Shown here: positions 1 through 11,060 of the stretch, piece after piece
Layout of the letters: the number at the start of each line of letters is the position of its first letter
Position numbering within the stretch: position 1 is the stretch's first letter
Source of the DNA: Ramazzottius varieornatus
Taxonomy: Eukaryota; Tardigrada; Eutardigrada; Parachela; Ramazzottiidae
DNA: 64,000 nucleotides
Reading direction: 5' to 3'
NCBI GenBank assembly: GCA_001949185.1
Contig: BDGG01000014.1
Location: 654,161 to 718,160, forward strand
Made by a program: the position numbers and the translations under genes
The notes under the pieces: generated by a model
What the model was told of the DNA's origin: nothing
What the model saw: only the letters and a program-made list of their open reading frames with translations
The model's database searches: none

Positions 1-318
1 CCAGTTGGTGTACTGGTACATGGTGCATATGGCGTAACCAAGCCACCATGCTGAGTACAGATCGCTGATTATCTCGATGGAGTAGAAGAATATGGAGACA
101 ATGAAGTTAGAAGCAAAAAGATTAAGGATGTAAACAGTGAAGGGAGTTATCAGAGCTGGATTTCGGGCGAAGACAACAAGCATAGCACCGTTGTTGAGGA
201 ATGCACTGAGCTGGATAAAGAGCGTAAACAACGGCGTGAATGTCCAGTTGGGTCCTTCGACTGTAGTGGCGTTCAGCAGTGTGATAGGGTTCGTATTGTT
301 AGTCCTGTTGCTCTCCAT
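1..318 (-). CDS. 7TM G-protein-coupled receptor, N-terminal part (runs off the left edge)
   Basis: The reverse strand is open from an ATG at 318 to the window edge (106 codons). The protein starts with an Asn-rich, N-glycosylation-prone segment (NRT, NNT, NAT, NWT). TM1 follows (core FIQLSAFLNNGAMLVVF), then the short loop with PFTVYILNLFASN leading into TM2, and then the start of TM3 (GYAICTMY), whose Cys is where class A receptors keep the conserved disulfide. The NLxxxD motif of TM2 is altered (NLFASN). Ligand and coupling cannot be told from this part. A related broken copy lies about 1.5 kb away in the same orientation, so this is probably a small tandem family. The rest of the gene is outside the window. 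Confidence 0.7.
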   Translation of the reverse strand, partial: MESNRTNNTNPITLLNATTVEGPNWTFTPLFTLFIQLSAFLNNGAMLVVFARNPALITPFTVYILNLFASNFIVSIFFYSIEIISDLYSAWWLGYAICTMYQYTNW

Positions 319-1665
319 GGTAGATTGCCTCCAATGTTGCCTCGTCGGTGACAGATACTTGCCGTACAGGAAAAATTTTCGGGCTGGAACTGCTCAAGAA
401 GATCTTCCGAACTTGGACTGCTTTCCCAAGCCGATCAGGCGTTGTATTCAGAAAGAATTGGCAGGTTCGTCGTCCGATCCCTTGGTACCCAGTTGTCCTC
501 GTTCGGATACAACCTGTGTTGATCACAGATTAATTGAGAAGCATGTATAGTCTGGAACCGACAAGCCGAGTGCACATGAGTGACTATATTTAGCTCATTA
601 CTGTAGCAAATCAAGTAACACTGGATGACTTTGGAAAGACGTTATGATTTAATTGGAGCAGGCTTATCTGCCGTCGGTATGTCCAATCCCGGAATTCGTA
701 GTCCGGATCTGGATAAGCTGAATGGGAAGCCTAAGGTCATCCAAGGTCATCTGACTCACTAATCGGGCGATGAAAGTAATAATGAGGAAACGATACATTC
801 AGCATGTGCAAGCTAATCGGCGACAAGATGTCCTTTGTTCCTTTGTTTTCCTGTGCGTCAGAAGCATTGTGCAACCAGAAAGCTTAGGAATAATCTCTGA
901 AGCTTGTTTTGCAGGTGTGAGTGTTAAATCCGCTGTTCAGACGAAGAACCTCAAGGTTGAGTCTCGTTTACAATTGTACCTGCTTCTTTGCATGAGCTCT
1001 TACAAACAGATCAAAGAGGCAGAGTTTTCATTCCCTGCTCTCAGGAATGCGACACATCGAGCAGCTATCAAAAGTCTGATAAAATTACCATAACCAATGA
1101 TTCTAACAAACAGTTCTGAAAATCACTTAGGAAAAGAAGAAAAGTTATCCACTGTGATATCAATAGATGAAGTAAAATTGCCGGTATGCAACGCGAAGGT
1201 CAGCCAGCTCAATTATGGACCATATCAGATCCGGGACGGTAGCCAACTCGTACAAAATCGAACTGAATACATGCCGGCGATGTCAATGCCAAGGATAATC
1301 CGAAGCGTGAAGCCCACCTGATCAGGCCCCTAACAGGCTAATCCTGTCGACGTCATCAGTGTCAGTGCCAAGAACTCATAACTATTTTTGGACTGTCCCA
1401 CACCCCGGCCGTCTCAGTATCAGTGTCGCTGCTCCACTCGAAGCTCAAAGCACACCCGGATCGACTTGCGCATTTGATCGAACCGTCCGTCTCATCTATC
1501 ACTTTATGCCACCAGGTCTGACGTGTCTCCTGGAGCTGCGAGAGCTTTTTAACAAACGACGGGAAAGACTTCTAGAACGACAAGCGGTACGTCGTAAACT
1601 CAGAATTTGCTTAGTCCAAGATCATCCCTTCAGAGCTGCGACGTTCAAGTTACACCCGTTGGTGG
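319..1665. other. Gene-free stretch beside the receptor gene
   Basis: I see no convincing coding exon on either strand. The reverse strand may hold further decayed 3' parts of the receptor-like pseudogene that ends near 1666, but stops are frequent and I could not align them. Confidence 0.4.
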
Positions 1666-2137
1666 CTATCGGTTACCGGTGGTGCATTGCGTCCAGTATG
1701 ATTGCCGGAAAGAGACACATGTGCTAGCAGTGCCACATTCCCGCGCAAACAGTGACAGCGAGCGTTTCCTGTGGAACGACGGTGAGTGACCAGGTAGGGA
1801 ACGGCCCACAGCTGTACCACCCGTACGAACCCAGTTACTATACACGCACGAAGGCGAGGTCTGGACCAAAGTCTGCAGGGATGCATTTTTTACACTGTAA
1901 ATCGTAAAAGGGGTGAGTAGAGAAACCTCGCGGGAATAGAAACAAAAAACTGCCGTTGGTCAGAATCGCGAATAGCTGGATGATGAGGGAAAAGATCGCG
2001 ATGGAGCTCCAATTGCAAACCGGAGCGTCGGTTGTAGACGAGTTTGTCAAAACTGAGTCTTTTCTTACGGCCAGTGTCAGATTTGCGGGAAACGACCTGC
2101 TGTCCATATTATGCGCGGAACTAACTGATTTAGACAT
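1666..2137 (-). pseudogene. Frameshifted GPCR copy
   Basis: From an ATG at 2137 the reverse strand encodes an Asn/Ser-rich N-terminus and a TM1 like that of the receptor at 1-318 (CNWSSIAIFSLIIQLFAILT, then NGS). Directly after TM1 the frame breaks near 1920: the homologous LLTPFTIY segment continues in another frame and runs to a stop at 1666. The two frames together align with the first receptor across TM1 and loop 1 (compare LITPFTVY). TM2 and TM3 are degraded. I infer an inactive tandem duplicate; a sequencing error in the homopolymer-like T/C run is a less likely alternative because the downstream frame is also poor. Confidence 0.55.
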
Positions 2138-2199
2138 CCAAAAGGAAGGTTCGTTCGCAAAAAATTCAGGAAGTTTTCGTACTTTTAAACTTTATTGAT

Positions 2200-2786
2200 A
2201 GTCAGTTTTCTCACTGGCATTGACACCTAAATTTTATCAAGCGTCTATTATTTCCACCAGACCTACAGACTGTAGAACTCAGATTTCCATCTCGAAATGA
2301 AACACTGGGGTGCTAGTTAGAAATCGGAAAAGGAAACATGCTTTTCCGGCAGTGTTACATCATTGTCAGTTCTCTCTGGAGAGATTCATCGATAGTTACT
2401 GTTTTCAGGGGCTTGGATAGTCTGCTTCGGCTTTGAAGTACAGGCACGGTATTCCAGAGATTCCACGGATCAAGAATCATGCTACGTATGGATATGCATA
2501 GGTAGGACACTGTTCCGATCAGTTTCGATAAACACGTGCGCGTACGGTTAACACTTGTTGCGAAAGCTCCTCCCAAAAGGCTGGCCTTCCAGCGGAGCTT
2601 CAGAAGGAATCATAGACCACTTGAGTCATCGTAGAAAGCTGGTCAGGCATTCTAAAGCCCTTAAATTGGGGCAAACTATGGCAAGCCTGAGCTTATGGCG
2701 GAAGATCAAAGAGAAATTTCTTGGCCCCGAAAGTGGTCTCTACCATTAGCCATCTGTTGTACGTACAGGTATAGTGCATTATTATA
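2200..2786. other. Intergenic DNA, no feature seen
   Basis: Short ORFs occur on both strands but none has splice context, composition or motifs that support a gene. Confidence 0.35.
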
Positions 2787-4562
2787 CCCTGTTGATCGTG
2801 CAGTGCCGTCAAGTGGTACTGTATTCCCTCTAAGGTTCTGCGCAGTCACGTGACAGGCCCGTAAATATTACCTGCCGGGTCTAGAAAAATAACTAGGTCG
2901 TCAATCAAAGGCTCGTCAATCAATTTCCGTACAGTTAAGCTTTATTCTTCTGTGAACGAATCTTCCACCGAGCTGAAACTACACTCGAAAGAGGCCTCCA
3001 AATGCTCACGACTATCCATAATCTCTTCCTGTCCAGCTAACATGTACAAAGGCTCTGGCATAATATTAGTTCCAACAAAAGAATTTTCGGAAGCTTGTCC
3101 CAAGCTTCCGAAACAAAATGGATGAAGTCTTGACGGCTCGGCTTCTTCAAGTACCCACTCTTGGTAACAGCGGTGAGATAATCCCTCCAGACATGGTGAG
3201 ATCGCCGCAGATACGATTTAAAGGGAAAGCTAACACCTACGTCGAGAGGTTGATAGGTACCAGTAAGTCCAGCAGGAATGAACACCTGTTAAATACCAGA
3301 TTTTCCAGTAGAAGCTGACTTTCAAAACTCCCGTGAGCTGGCGCACGACCGCGGATTAGGGTTTCACCATCATGTCTTTCGTCAAATGTTTCGCTAATCC
3401 AAAACTGATCAAAAGCCGAATTCCACCACCCCGGACGAGTACTGAAAATGCGCACGTTCTCGGGCATTACCAACTTGTTTAGGATTTTTGGCGACAGCTT
3501 TCCGGTCTTCTTGTTGCCTTCGAACACAATGAAAGCGGGGAATTCTGAGTCGTCGGCGCAAATCGTGAGGCACACCGTGTGGCATTCGGGATCTTCTGGA
3601 GGCTGGACAGCTCGAACTTCCTTCGCACCTTTTGGAGATAGCGTCTTCTTATACGTGTTCTGCAGTCTGACAAAGGTCTGGTCCATGTTCATGAGGTGGT
3701 AAGGATGAGGTTGATTTAGGGAGACAGCTTCAAAAATCCTGTGTAGGAAGAATTCTTTCTGGATGTGCAGATAGGAAAAGCGAATGGCAGTTTATTCTGC
3801 GCATGTCGTCACTAATCGTAATGCAATAGTAAGTAACACAGCTTCAAAACAAATTTAATGACATGTCACACACCGTGATAAGCAGACCTCTTACCTTGTC
3901 TTCGTCCGTTTGCGCGAACTTTCGGCCAGTCTTCGTTGTGACTCTCAAAACTATTCCACGTCGCTTTCTAAAATTCTCTACCCATCCTTTCGAAGCCCTA
4001 AACACGGTGATTCCTAGCTTGACAAGCGGCAAGAGCCATTCTTTGCAGGTCGAAATCTCGAGTGGACTTGAGCTGCGCAAAACGCTATTCGTATATGCTG
4101 TACATCTCTGCATCGAGTTCAGGGTTTATAATCTGCTTTGCGGAGTTTCTGCTATTTTCTGGAAGCTTTTCAGACCTGAGAAAGACAAAAGTTATTGGAG
4201 AAACACTAAGGGATCCGAAACAACTTGATCAGTTCTTACTTCCAAAAGCGCACTGTCGATTCAGATATTCTAACAGCCTTGGCGTAACTCCGAATGCGTC
4301 CCTCCCACCTTTCCAGTGCAATGACATGACGCTTGGCCTCCTCCACAGAGTAAGTACGATGAGTTTTAGAGCTCATTGCGGCAAGGAGCTCAGCAATGTG
4401 ATTCCTTAAAATTTCAGAAAACAATGAGCAATAAGTGACAACCTGATGGGCGACAATCAAACAATCAGTTTGATGTACCGTAAATTTTTTGCGGGGTGTA
4501 ATTCACTTAAGTGATGACGTACTGCGCAGAACCTTAGAGGGAATACAGTACCATCAACAGGG
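2787..4562 (-). mobile_element. Decayed pogo/Tigger-like DNA transposon with terminal inverted repeats
   Basis: The ends match as inverted repeats: 2815-2846 is the exact reverse complement of 4521-4552 (32 bp), and the outermost CCCTGTTGAT (2787-2796) pairs with 4553-4562. The left end carries an extra 18 bp between the two blocks. TA dinucleotides flank both ends. Between them the reverse strand holds pieces of a pogo-type transposase in order: an N-terminal helix-turn-helix (about 4373-4236), a second HTH of the Tc5/CENP-B type with the motif ASKGWVENF (about 4113-3844), and a DDE domain (3692-3037) with NMDQT and a typical QPLDVGVSFPFKSYLR end. The block before APAH, where the second catalytic Asp belongs, reads LIRG, so that acidic residue seems lost. 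Pieces lie in different frames. I infer a non-autonomous remnant. Confidence 0.8.
3037..4373 (-). pseudogene. pogo-type DDE transposase remnant
   Basis: This is the coding part of the element described at 2787-4562. An HTH of about 45 residues ends in RISESTVRFWK, a second HTH contains the SKGWVENFRKR block, and the DDE core follows. The three parts sit in separate reading frames with stops between, and no clear set of splice sites rejoins all of them. The protein would cut and rejoin DNA at the element ends; as read it is not functional because the frame is broken and the second catalytic acidic residue is missing. Confidence 0.7.
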
Positions 4563-4565
4563 TTA

Positions 4566-6772
4566 TCAATTCCGTATTACCAATACGCCAACATCTCGAA
4601 TGATTAGTACAGAATGGATTGATCAAATCCGAAGTCACGACTCATGACTCATCAAAAACTTGGAAAAATTCGTCAAACAAAATAGAAAAATCAGAAAAAA
4701 TCGGGGAATCATCCTGAGTAAAGGATTGTGCTGTCTGGAGCTCGAGCTCCCTCTGATGAGTTGCGATTCCGAGTCCCTTGGGTCTATCATATAACTCTCA
4801 CGGATGAATGATGGAGAACAGACCACATTATAAAAACGGTATCAATATCAAACAACAAAAGTCACGTACGAGGAAGACCGAGACCTATCGCCTCCTGGTT
4901 CGCGGACCAGAACTGGGTATCAGCGTACGAGAATGCGTCCAAAGGGTATCTGACCGAACTGTTCAGGGGATCATTTAACGAACAAATCAACAAACTAACC
5001 GGCATAAGCTGGAAGTGTCGAAAATCTGTGTGCTGGCACGCGCAACGGTTAAGTACGCCTGTGGGCTAACTTCAATTAAGGAATCAAGCGGTAACAGTTC
5101 TTCAGACAACATGCACCGGAAGTGGCGCTGGTGAGCGTCTCTAGCAAAGGCGCGTTGCTGACACCAAAAACTGACACTTAACACCCCAGGTTTTTTTACT
5201 TTTGATCTCGAAGCTTTCAGCCACTCGTTCTGACTTCATTACCGCAGCAATGTGCAGCAAAATTTACTGGAGTGAGAGTTTGATAATCCGCAGAACTTCT
5301 TCTTATAGAAAGCGGATTCCGAGCGCAAATAGTTTAGGCGCATCCCAGCATGATACCCGATTTCGATTGAGAAAAGTTGTCATAGCACGAGAGGGAAAAT
5401 GTTGGGCTCGTCAATGTACAATTGAGAGAGTAAAACTAGCGGTCTTGTCCATGTAAAATCGCATGCTGAAGTTGTCCACCCTGAAAAGTTTGCACATATA
5501 TGTGTATCGTAATTTGATTGATTAAAATCAACTGATTTTCGAAAACAGGCTTTTTAACATGTGCTGACTGTACCTTTTCCCAGCGGATGTTCCTTACGAA
5601 ATCCGCTCTTCTTTTCTGTTTACCATGTTTGACAAATAGATACGGGTTTGTTCCTATCGAATAAACCAAAAAGCAACAACATCTGATCAGCAGATGAGGA
5701 GATATGGGGTGGTCAAGTTCCCCATGCGATTTTCCATTGGACAAGTCCGCTACTCTTACCTCGTAGTTGCAGCGCCTATTGGTTCGTTCGTCGACAACTC
5801 CACCATGCGATCTTGCTTTGACGGATCCACTATTTCCTCCTCTTACGGGCTACACATGGTACTGTATTGGAATATTGTTTGGGCAAGATATCAACTAAGA
5901 TTTCGATCAACTTTGATTATCAATTATCCACAGAGTCAACTTTGCAGGATATAGTTTTTGGTCAAAGATTATCCAGCCGTAAAATCAACGTACCGATACA
6001 CCGCTTTCTCAACTTATTTAAAACACCTACCGTCGCTTGCTCGCGCATTTGAATATTGTTGAAAGTGAACTTTACTCTGATACAGCAATGTTCGAAAACG
6101 TCATATCCACCACAATTCATTGGCATGATGCAATTCCAGATCGGCAATTTGCGCCTAGTTGTCGCAAATTTGAGTGCGCGATATAAAAATCAGCCGATAT
6201 TTTGATGTCCATGGTCGGCATTGTGGCCGAACGATTTTGGAATAAGTACCATTACAGAGAATCGGTTTGTTTCTAGAACCCTGCAAGTATTACGGTCCAA
6301 CATTTTAAAATTATTGAACAATAGTGACGGCGGATCGGGATTACGCGAAACGTGTTGACGTTTCACCGTATAAATTCATCAGCAATAAGCGCGGCCTCCA
6401 CCGCAGCACGGACTTCACAGCAGTTCAAACATGGAACAAGCTGAGCTCGTCATCCACTTGACTAGCAATTAGGTCCATCTTCATACACAGACGGGGATTA
6501 CATGGAAAGCCAGTAATACTTGTATCTCCTTGGTCCGATTTTGACAACCCCCACGTCCATGCTGTTGATGTTCTCGTGTGACATCGCTACTCAACATTCA
6601 ATCATGGTATTAAAACTCAACACGCCGAGAAAGCAGGTCAGAGTAATTTCGCTTGCGTTTCACTTCCTCATTCAGACGCTTTTTTGTCACTTTTCTCTCA
6701 AGCAATTTCAGTTCCATTGACCGTCCTGCACTGATTGATTACTTGCTTGTTAAGGGTTTTCACACATCGGAA
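4566..6772. other. Intergenic DNA upstream of the Pro/Gln-rich protein gene
   Basis: I read both strands and found no domain, no repeat pair and no exon chain. The last few hundred bases should hold the promoter and 5' UTR of the gene that starts at 6773, but I cannot place a TATA box or start site with confidence. Confidence 0.35.
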
Positions 6773-8879
6773 ATGCAGCTAATACTGCAATCGTTCTTTC
6801 TGACATTTGTCACATGGATTCAATCAGCCACAGCGAACTTCCCCCAACAACCATTCCTGCCTATCAACTCATTCAACCAGCCACTCTTCCATCACTTTTT
6901 CAGCGATGGAGCTCCTCTGGTGCCGGACAGCGAGTCAGCTCGTTATGCCGCCCAGCCAGCCGTCACAGGCGCCAACATTTCTCCGCTTCCTGGCTACGAG
7001 ACCGGTCAAGCGCAGGCTCAAGGTCCTCCACCTCGACGTGAGAGTACGCTCTCTCCCGAAGCTCAAGAAGCCAACGCGGAAGCGGGGACAGAAGGTGGTT
7101 CGGAAGGCGAAGCCGAGAACCAAGCCGATGGTGGAATGTCTAAGAAAGCCCGGGAGGCAGCGCAGGACGCCGCCGAGGGTGACGATGATACCAACGGTCA
7201 AGATGGCGACAACGACAACGACTCATCCTCCTCGGAGTCATCCGAGTCCGAGGCCGAGGCCGACAACGAAGGAGAGTCCAACGAAGGAGGCCAAGGATCG
7301 AGGTACTATGGTGGCCGACCTGGCTCTGCTATCCCGCCGCACTTGATACCGGTCATGGGACCGCTGCCTGAATCCGCAGTGGCTATCCAATCTGCACCAC
7401 GTAAGTAGCGGGCATTAATCATTCAGTTAGAGTTTCCAGTTTTTCGAATTTTCTCTTAAATTAATTTTTTTAATAAAATTTTCGTATAATGGCTCACTTT
7501 CTTTCTTGTCAGTGATTATGTTGCCACCAAAAAGCAGAAACCTTCCTCCTGCGCCACCGCTCGATCGCGTCGTCGCGCACTTCCCCTACGACTACCAACC
7601 ACCTGCGCATCTGACAGCAGTCTCTTCTGAAGTACCTCCGTCATTCGTCCCTCATGTGCCAGTCGGTGTTGTTTCCCCTATCCTGCAACCGCACCTCATT
7701 CCACTACACAAAGGCGCAAAAATCAACCCTGAGGATGTCAACATCAACATTCATCAGGTGGTCCACAATAACCATCCAGCAAGGGCACCATTGGAAGGCA
7801 CTCCAACGCCACCACAAGAGTCATTGGCACCTCAAGGTAACGGTAACGGTAGTCAACCAGCCAGCCTCGACGCTTCAGCGAAGCTGACCGCAGGTCCTCC
7901 ACAAGGACAACCTCGACCGCTACCGTCATCGCAACAGCAACAACAACCACAATCAGCACAAGGACCACAACAAAGTGGATATGGAAATCAGGGCCCAACT
8001 TCCCAGCGACTATCGGCCCCCGAAGCAGCTCCATTATCCGTCCCGGAACAAGCTGGACCTGCTTCTTCGGCTGAACCACCCGGACCAGTTCCCAACACGA
8101 TGAACGAGCGACCATCGTCTTACTCCGGTGGCGCACCCAGGGAAGGCGCCAGCCAAAACCAAAGACCGCCAATGAGCAACCAAGGAGGAATGCAGCCCGC
8201 TCGACAGTCGCAACGTCAGTCATCGCGGATGAACCAACCGATGAATCAAAATCAAAGACAACCGGGCGGCATGAACCAGGAATCACCTTCCCAAAGGCAG
8301 CCATCAATGAACCCACAGCAGCAGCCACAGCCACAGCCGCAACCGCGAATGCTTAGTCCTGAAGAGCTCAGAAGAAATCAGCAAATATCTTCCGACACAG
8401 CCAACCGCGACTTGGCTGAAGCCTTGTCGATGGGCAACCCAGGCCAGAATCCGTCCAACGCTCGTAGTGTTCCTTCAACTTCTGGTAACTTGGAAGGTCC
8501 GATGGGAGGCAACGGACAAAGTGGTCCAGCAGGTACGGCACAAGAGAGTGGAGGCGTCGATGCAGCTGGTTCCAAGCAATCCCCCGCAAGTAACCCTCAA
8601 GAAGTGGGCATCAAGATATTTTTCAAACGCTCAGTGGCAACCGAGAAGGAAAAGCCCATAGTGACTGAGGGAAGAAGTGGGAGGAAAGGTGCGCAGTACA
8701 AGTCGAGGTTTCACAATGGTACGAACGGCACCACACCCATGACATCATCCTCTGTTCAACGACTGCGGAAAGGAAAGCTGCACAAACCCGCTGACATTCA
8801 GAAGATGCAGAGAAAGATCGCTACTGGGTATAAAATGAACCCTAGAAATTTTCAAGGATTTTCGGACGACTTTCCCTGA
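6773..8879 (+). CDS. Secreted disordered Pro/Gln-rich protein with an acidic Ser block
   Basis: Two exons, 6773-7400 and 7513-8879, are joined by a 112-bp GT-AG intron (GTAAGT donor, TTGTCAG acceptor) and give 664 residues. I chose the ATG at 6773 because it begins a clear signal peptide (MQLILQSFFLTFVTWIQSA) with a cleavage site near ATA. The mature chain has almost no hydrophobic clusters. Exon 1 holds a Glu/Asp/Ser block rich in S-x-E and S-D/E-x-E sites, which are typical targets of secretory-pathway (Fam20C-like) or CK2 kinases. Exon 2 is Pro/Gln/Ser/Asn-rich with many PxxP and QQ runs. The last 90 residues turn basic and contain FHNGTNGT. No known domain is visible. The protein would be exported; a matrix, cuticle, mineral-binding or adhesive role is possible but is only inference. 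Confidence 0.75.
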
Positions 8880-9259
8880 GCAACTTGAACATTTGACGAA
8901 GTTCAGCCTATGTCGAAAGGATTTTAAATTTTACGCTCAAACATGATAATCAATAATTTATCTCTGGCATAAATTTCTGTTCTCGGTATCCGGTCATGAT
9001 GTGGTCCCGACCACAAAGCTAAAACGGCAACAAGTTTACGATGAAAGGACAGAAACAGTGTTAAAAGGCTATCACGTGCATGAAATGCAAACAGGTTTCT
9101 AGGATCAAACAACGGTATCAGTATCAGTTTCAATGCAACAACACTTGTGTACATGTGTACAGGAAACGCTGTCTATCCAAACTTGAATTACAGTAAAATC
9201 CAAAAGTATCGGTCAGGTGAAAGCTGGAAACGATGTGAGCAAACGAATTTATTCACTTT
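8880..9259. other. Intergenic DNA
   Basis: No gene is seen. It contains the 3' UTR of the Pro/Gln-rich protein gene; I find no perfect AATAAA near the stop. Confidence 0.35.
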
Positions 9260-9620
9260 TCAAGAGAGAGATTTGGAGACTACGGTCTTCTCGAAGCTTC
9301 CTTCAGCTGCTGTTTTCTTTACAACCGTAGCGACATAGTGTGGCGTGGCGAACTGTCGGGCTGGATGGGCGCGAAGAGCGGACAGGTATGCGTATGGTGC
9401 AGCACGTCTTACAGGGAAAGGCAGACCGGCCACATGTCGGGGTTGCGGGTAACTGACTGTTGGGACCGGAGGCAAGACTTGGGGTGAAACCGGTGGAGCG
9501 ATGGCTGGAAGTTTCGGCATGAAGGGAGACGGCTTCGGAGAAGAAACTTCAGGCAAGTAAGGCCAAGCAGAGCCTGCCGACTTGGAGACGGCTGCAGCTG
9601 AGACCATCGAAAAACCTGAC
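9260..9620 (-). CDS. Possible terminal exon of a Pro/Ala-rich protein, unrecognised
   Basis: After a splice-acceptor-like TTCTGTCAG the reverse strand is open to a stop at 9260. It reads as a Pro-rich stretch (LPEVSSPKPSPFMPKLP) followed by PQVLPPVPTVSYPQP and a basic tail. No upstream exon with a good start was found in the same phase. The position corresponds to the C-terminal exon of the SPRTN-like pseudogene just upstream, and SPRTN's own tail here also has an LP..SP..SP..P..LKFP pattern, so this may be a diverged SPRTN tail rather than an independent gene. Similarity is too weak to decide. Confidence 0.3.
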
Positions 9621-9689
9621 AGAACCACAGTGGGTTAAAGTTAAACTTCTTGCATGGTCGCCGAACTAGGTAAAGGATAACACTACTGT

Positions 9690-10405
9690 GTTTTGTACAC
9701 TGAAAAGGAATCATGCTCTTGTTTCCGCCAACAGGGTTTGGATTGTTTTGGGAATAGACAGGCAGTGCTGCATATTTCGCCTGTGGCTGTATTTGCGTCT
9801 TGCAGAAATTAACCTCCTCATAATACGAGCCATACACCTGTCAGGAAAAGCATGCGCTACAGCAGTTGCTGTTATCACTGAAATTCATGGCTGATGTGAA
9901 AGAATAACATCGTACGCTTATGTAAGTTCGACAGGAGACTTTTGAACTTACTGTCTAGGATCCTCGCTCCATTCGACGCCGACGTTTGTCAGCTTTCCCC
10001 GACGTACTTGCCATTGAAGTCCTGAAACATGGCTTGGATGTCAGGAGTCGGGTCGATCGTCTCCCAGTCCGGATCACTTGGGGAAATGTCCAGCCGAGAG
10101 ATCCGAGGGTTAACTACGGGATCACGACTGGTACTTGGTCGATCGAAACTCAACATCGTCTTCGCGGCAAACTGAGATCGAGCATCTTCTTTCGCTGTCT
10201 GCTCCAGAAGATCATGAACGTCTTGTTCCTCTTCCCAAGTCAACCCACCACCAAAGTACCCCGAGATCTTTGCGACGACTTTCCCTTCATCAGCAGCATG
10301 CTTCACTGCCACGGAAGACGACCGACGGACGATCTTGATGATCTGACAGTCATCATCGTCGTCGTTCAATTTGCGCTTTACAGCAACGTTCTCGGCGAGA
10401 GTCAT
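9690..10405 (-). pseudogene. SPRTN-like duplicate: first exon frameshifted, fourth exon diverged
   Basis: From an ATG at 10405 the reverse strand encodes an acidic N-terminus with one copy of the LTWEEEQ repeat seen twice in the intact SPRTN gene at 13.2-15.5 kb, then DPDWETIDPTPDIQAMFQDF, the start of the SprT domain. One base is lost near 10007, so the frame stops at 9989, but the shifted frame reads on as RGKLTNVGVEWSEDPR up to a GTAAGT donor at the same place as the SPRTN exon-1 donor. Exons 2 and 3, which carry the catalytic HExxH motif, are absent. At 9837, after a CAG acceptor, VYGSYYEEVNFCKT matches exon 4 of SPRTN (VYHSFHDEVAFYKT), then diverges. Without HExxH it cannot be a protease. 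Confidence 0.75.
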
Positions 10406-11060
10406 CTGATAGTGGCCTGAAAAACAGATCAGGGATGTGGTGACTCGTTTAGCTCACGTTTTTCAAAGCAAAAAATGATGACATCGAGTTACCCGGGATC
10501 AGGCTAGAAGGCAACCATTAGACACGCGCAGACAGCAAGTCAGGAGCTGCAGTTGCTGACGCTATAACCACCTGTAGCTCCGCCAACCATAATCCTTCGG
10601 TTAGACTAGTCCTCTTCAAATTAAGGGAAGCAACAGGAAGAGGCAACGGAATTCTGGATTGGAACTTCTAAAAACAAAAAGTGATCAAATAAAGTAATAA
10701 GCCGCCATTGTAGTGCACTGCAAATGCGCGTGCGATGGCGTAGCAGCCAAGAATGCGCACCGTGCATCGCGCTCCTACATCGTCTGAATCATGCAATCTG
10801 TGTTACATCACCACACCCAGGTCCAGATCGTACCGGTTGACGTACAGTCTGCCTACGGATTACGCTTTGACAAGAAGCTCCAGTGTCTTTCCAGACGTCA
10901 TTCAACGTTGATTTATTTGACCAACGGCGCGACAGAGTATTTATCAAAATTAAGACAATTCGAGAAAACCAAGCCCGACCACTCACTGAAATTTCTCCGG
11001 ACAAAACTGTCGTTTACCAGAAAATGAGAACTACTGGCGCGACAAACAGAAAACTTCTGA
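10406..11060. other. Intergenic DNA between the SPRTN-like pseudogene and the CAP-PAN gene
   Basis: No exon was recognised. The right part is the 3' flank of the CAP-PAN gene. Confidence 0.35.

Noticed and set aside
7744-8334. 196-codon reverse ORF
   Set aside because: It is the antisense shadow of the Pro/Gln-rich exon; low-complexity CAR/CCN codons open the reverse frame.
10308-10420. Forward ORF 9986-10420 over the SPRTN-like pseudogene
   Set aside because: It is antisense to a clearly SPRTN-related reverse-strand exon and has no features of its own.
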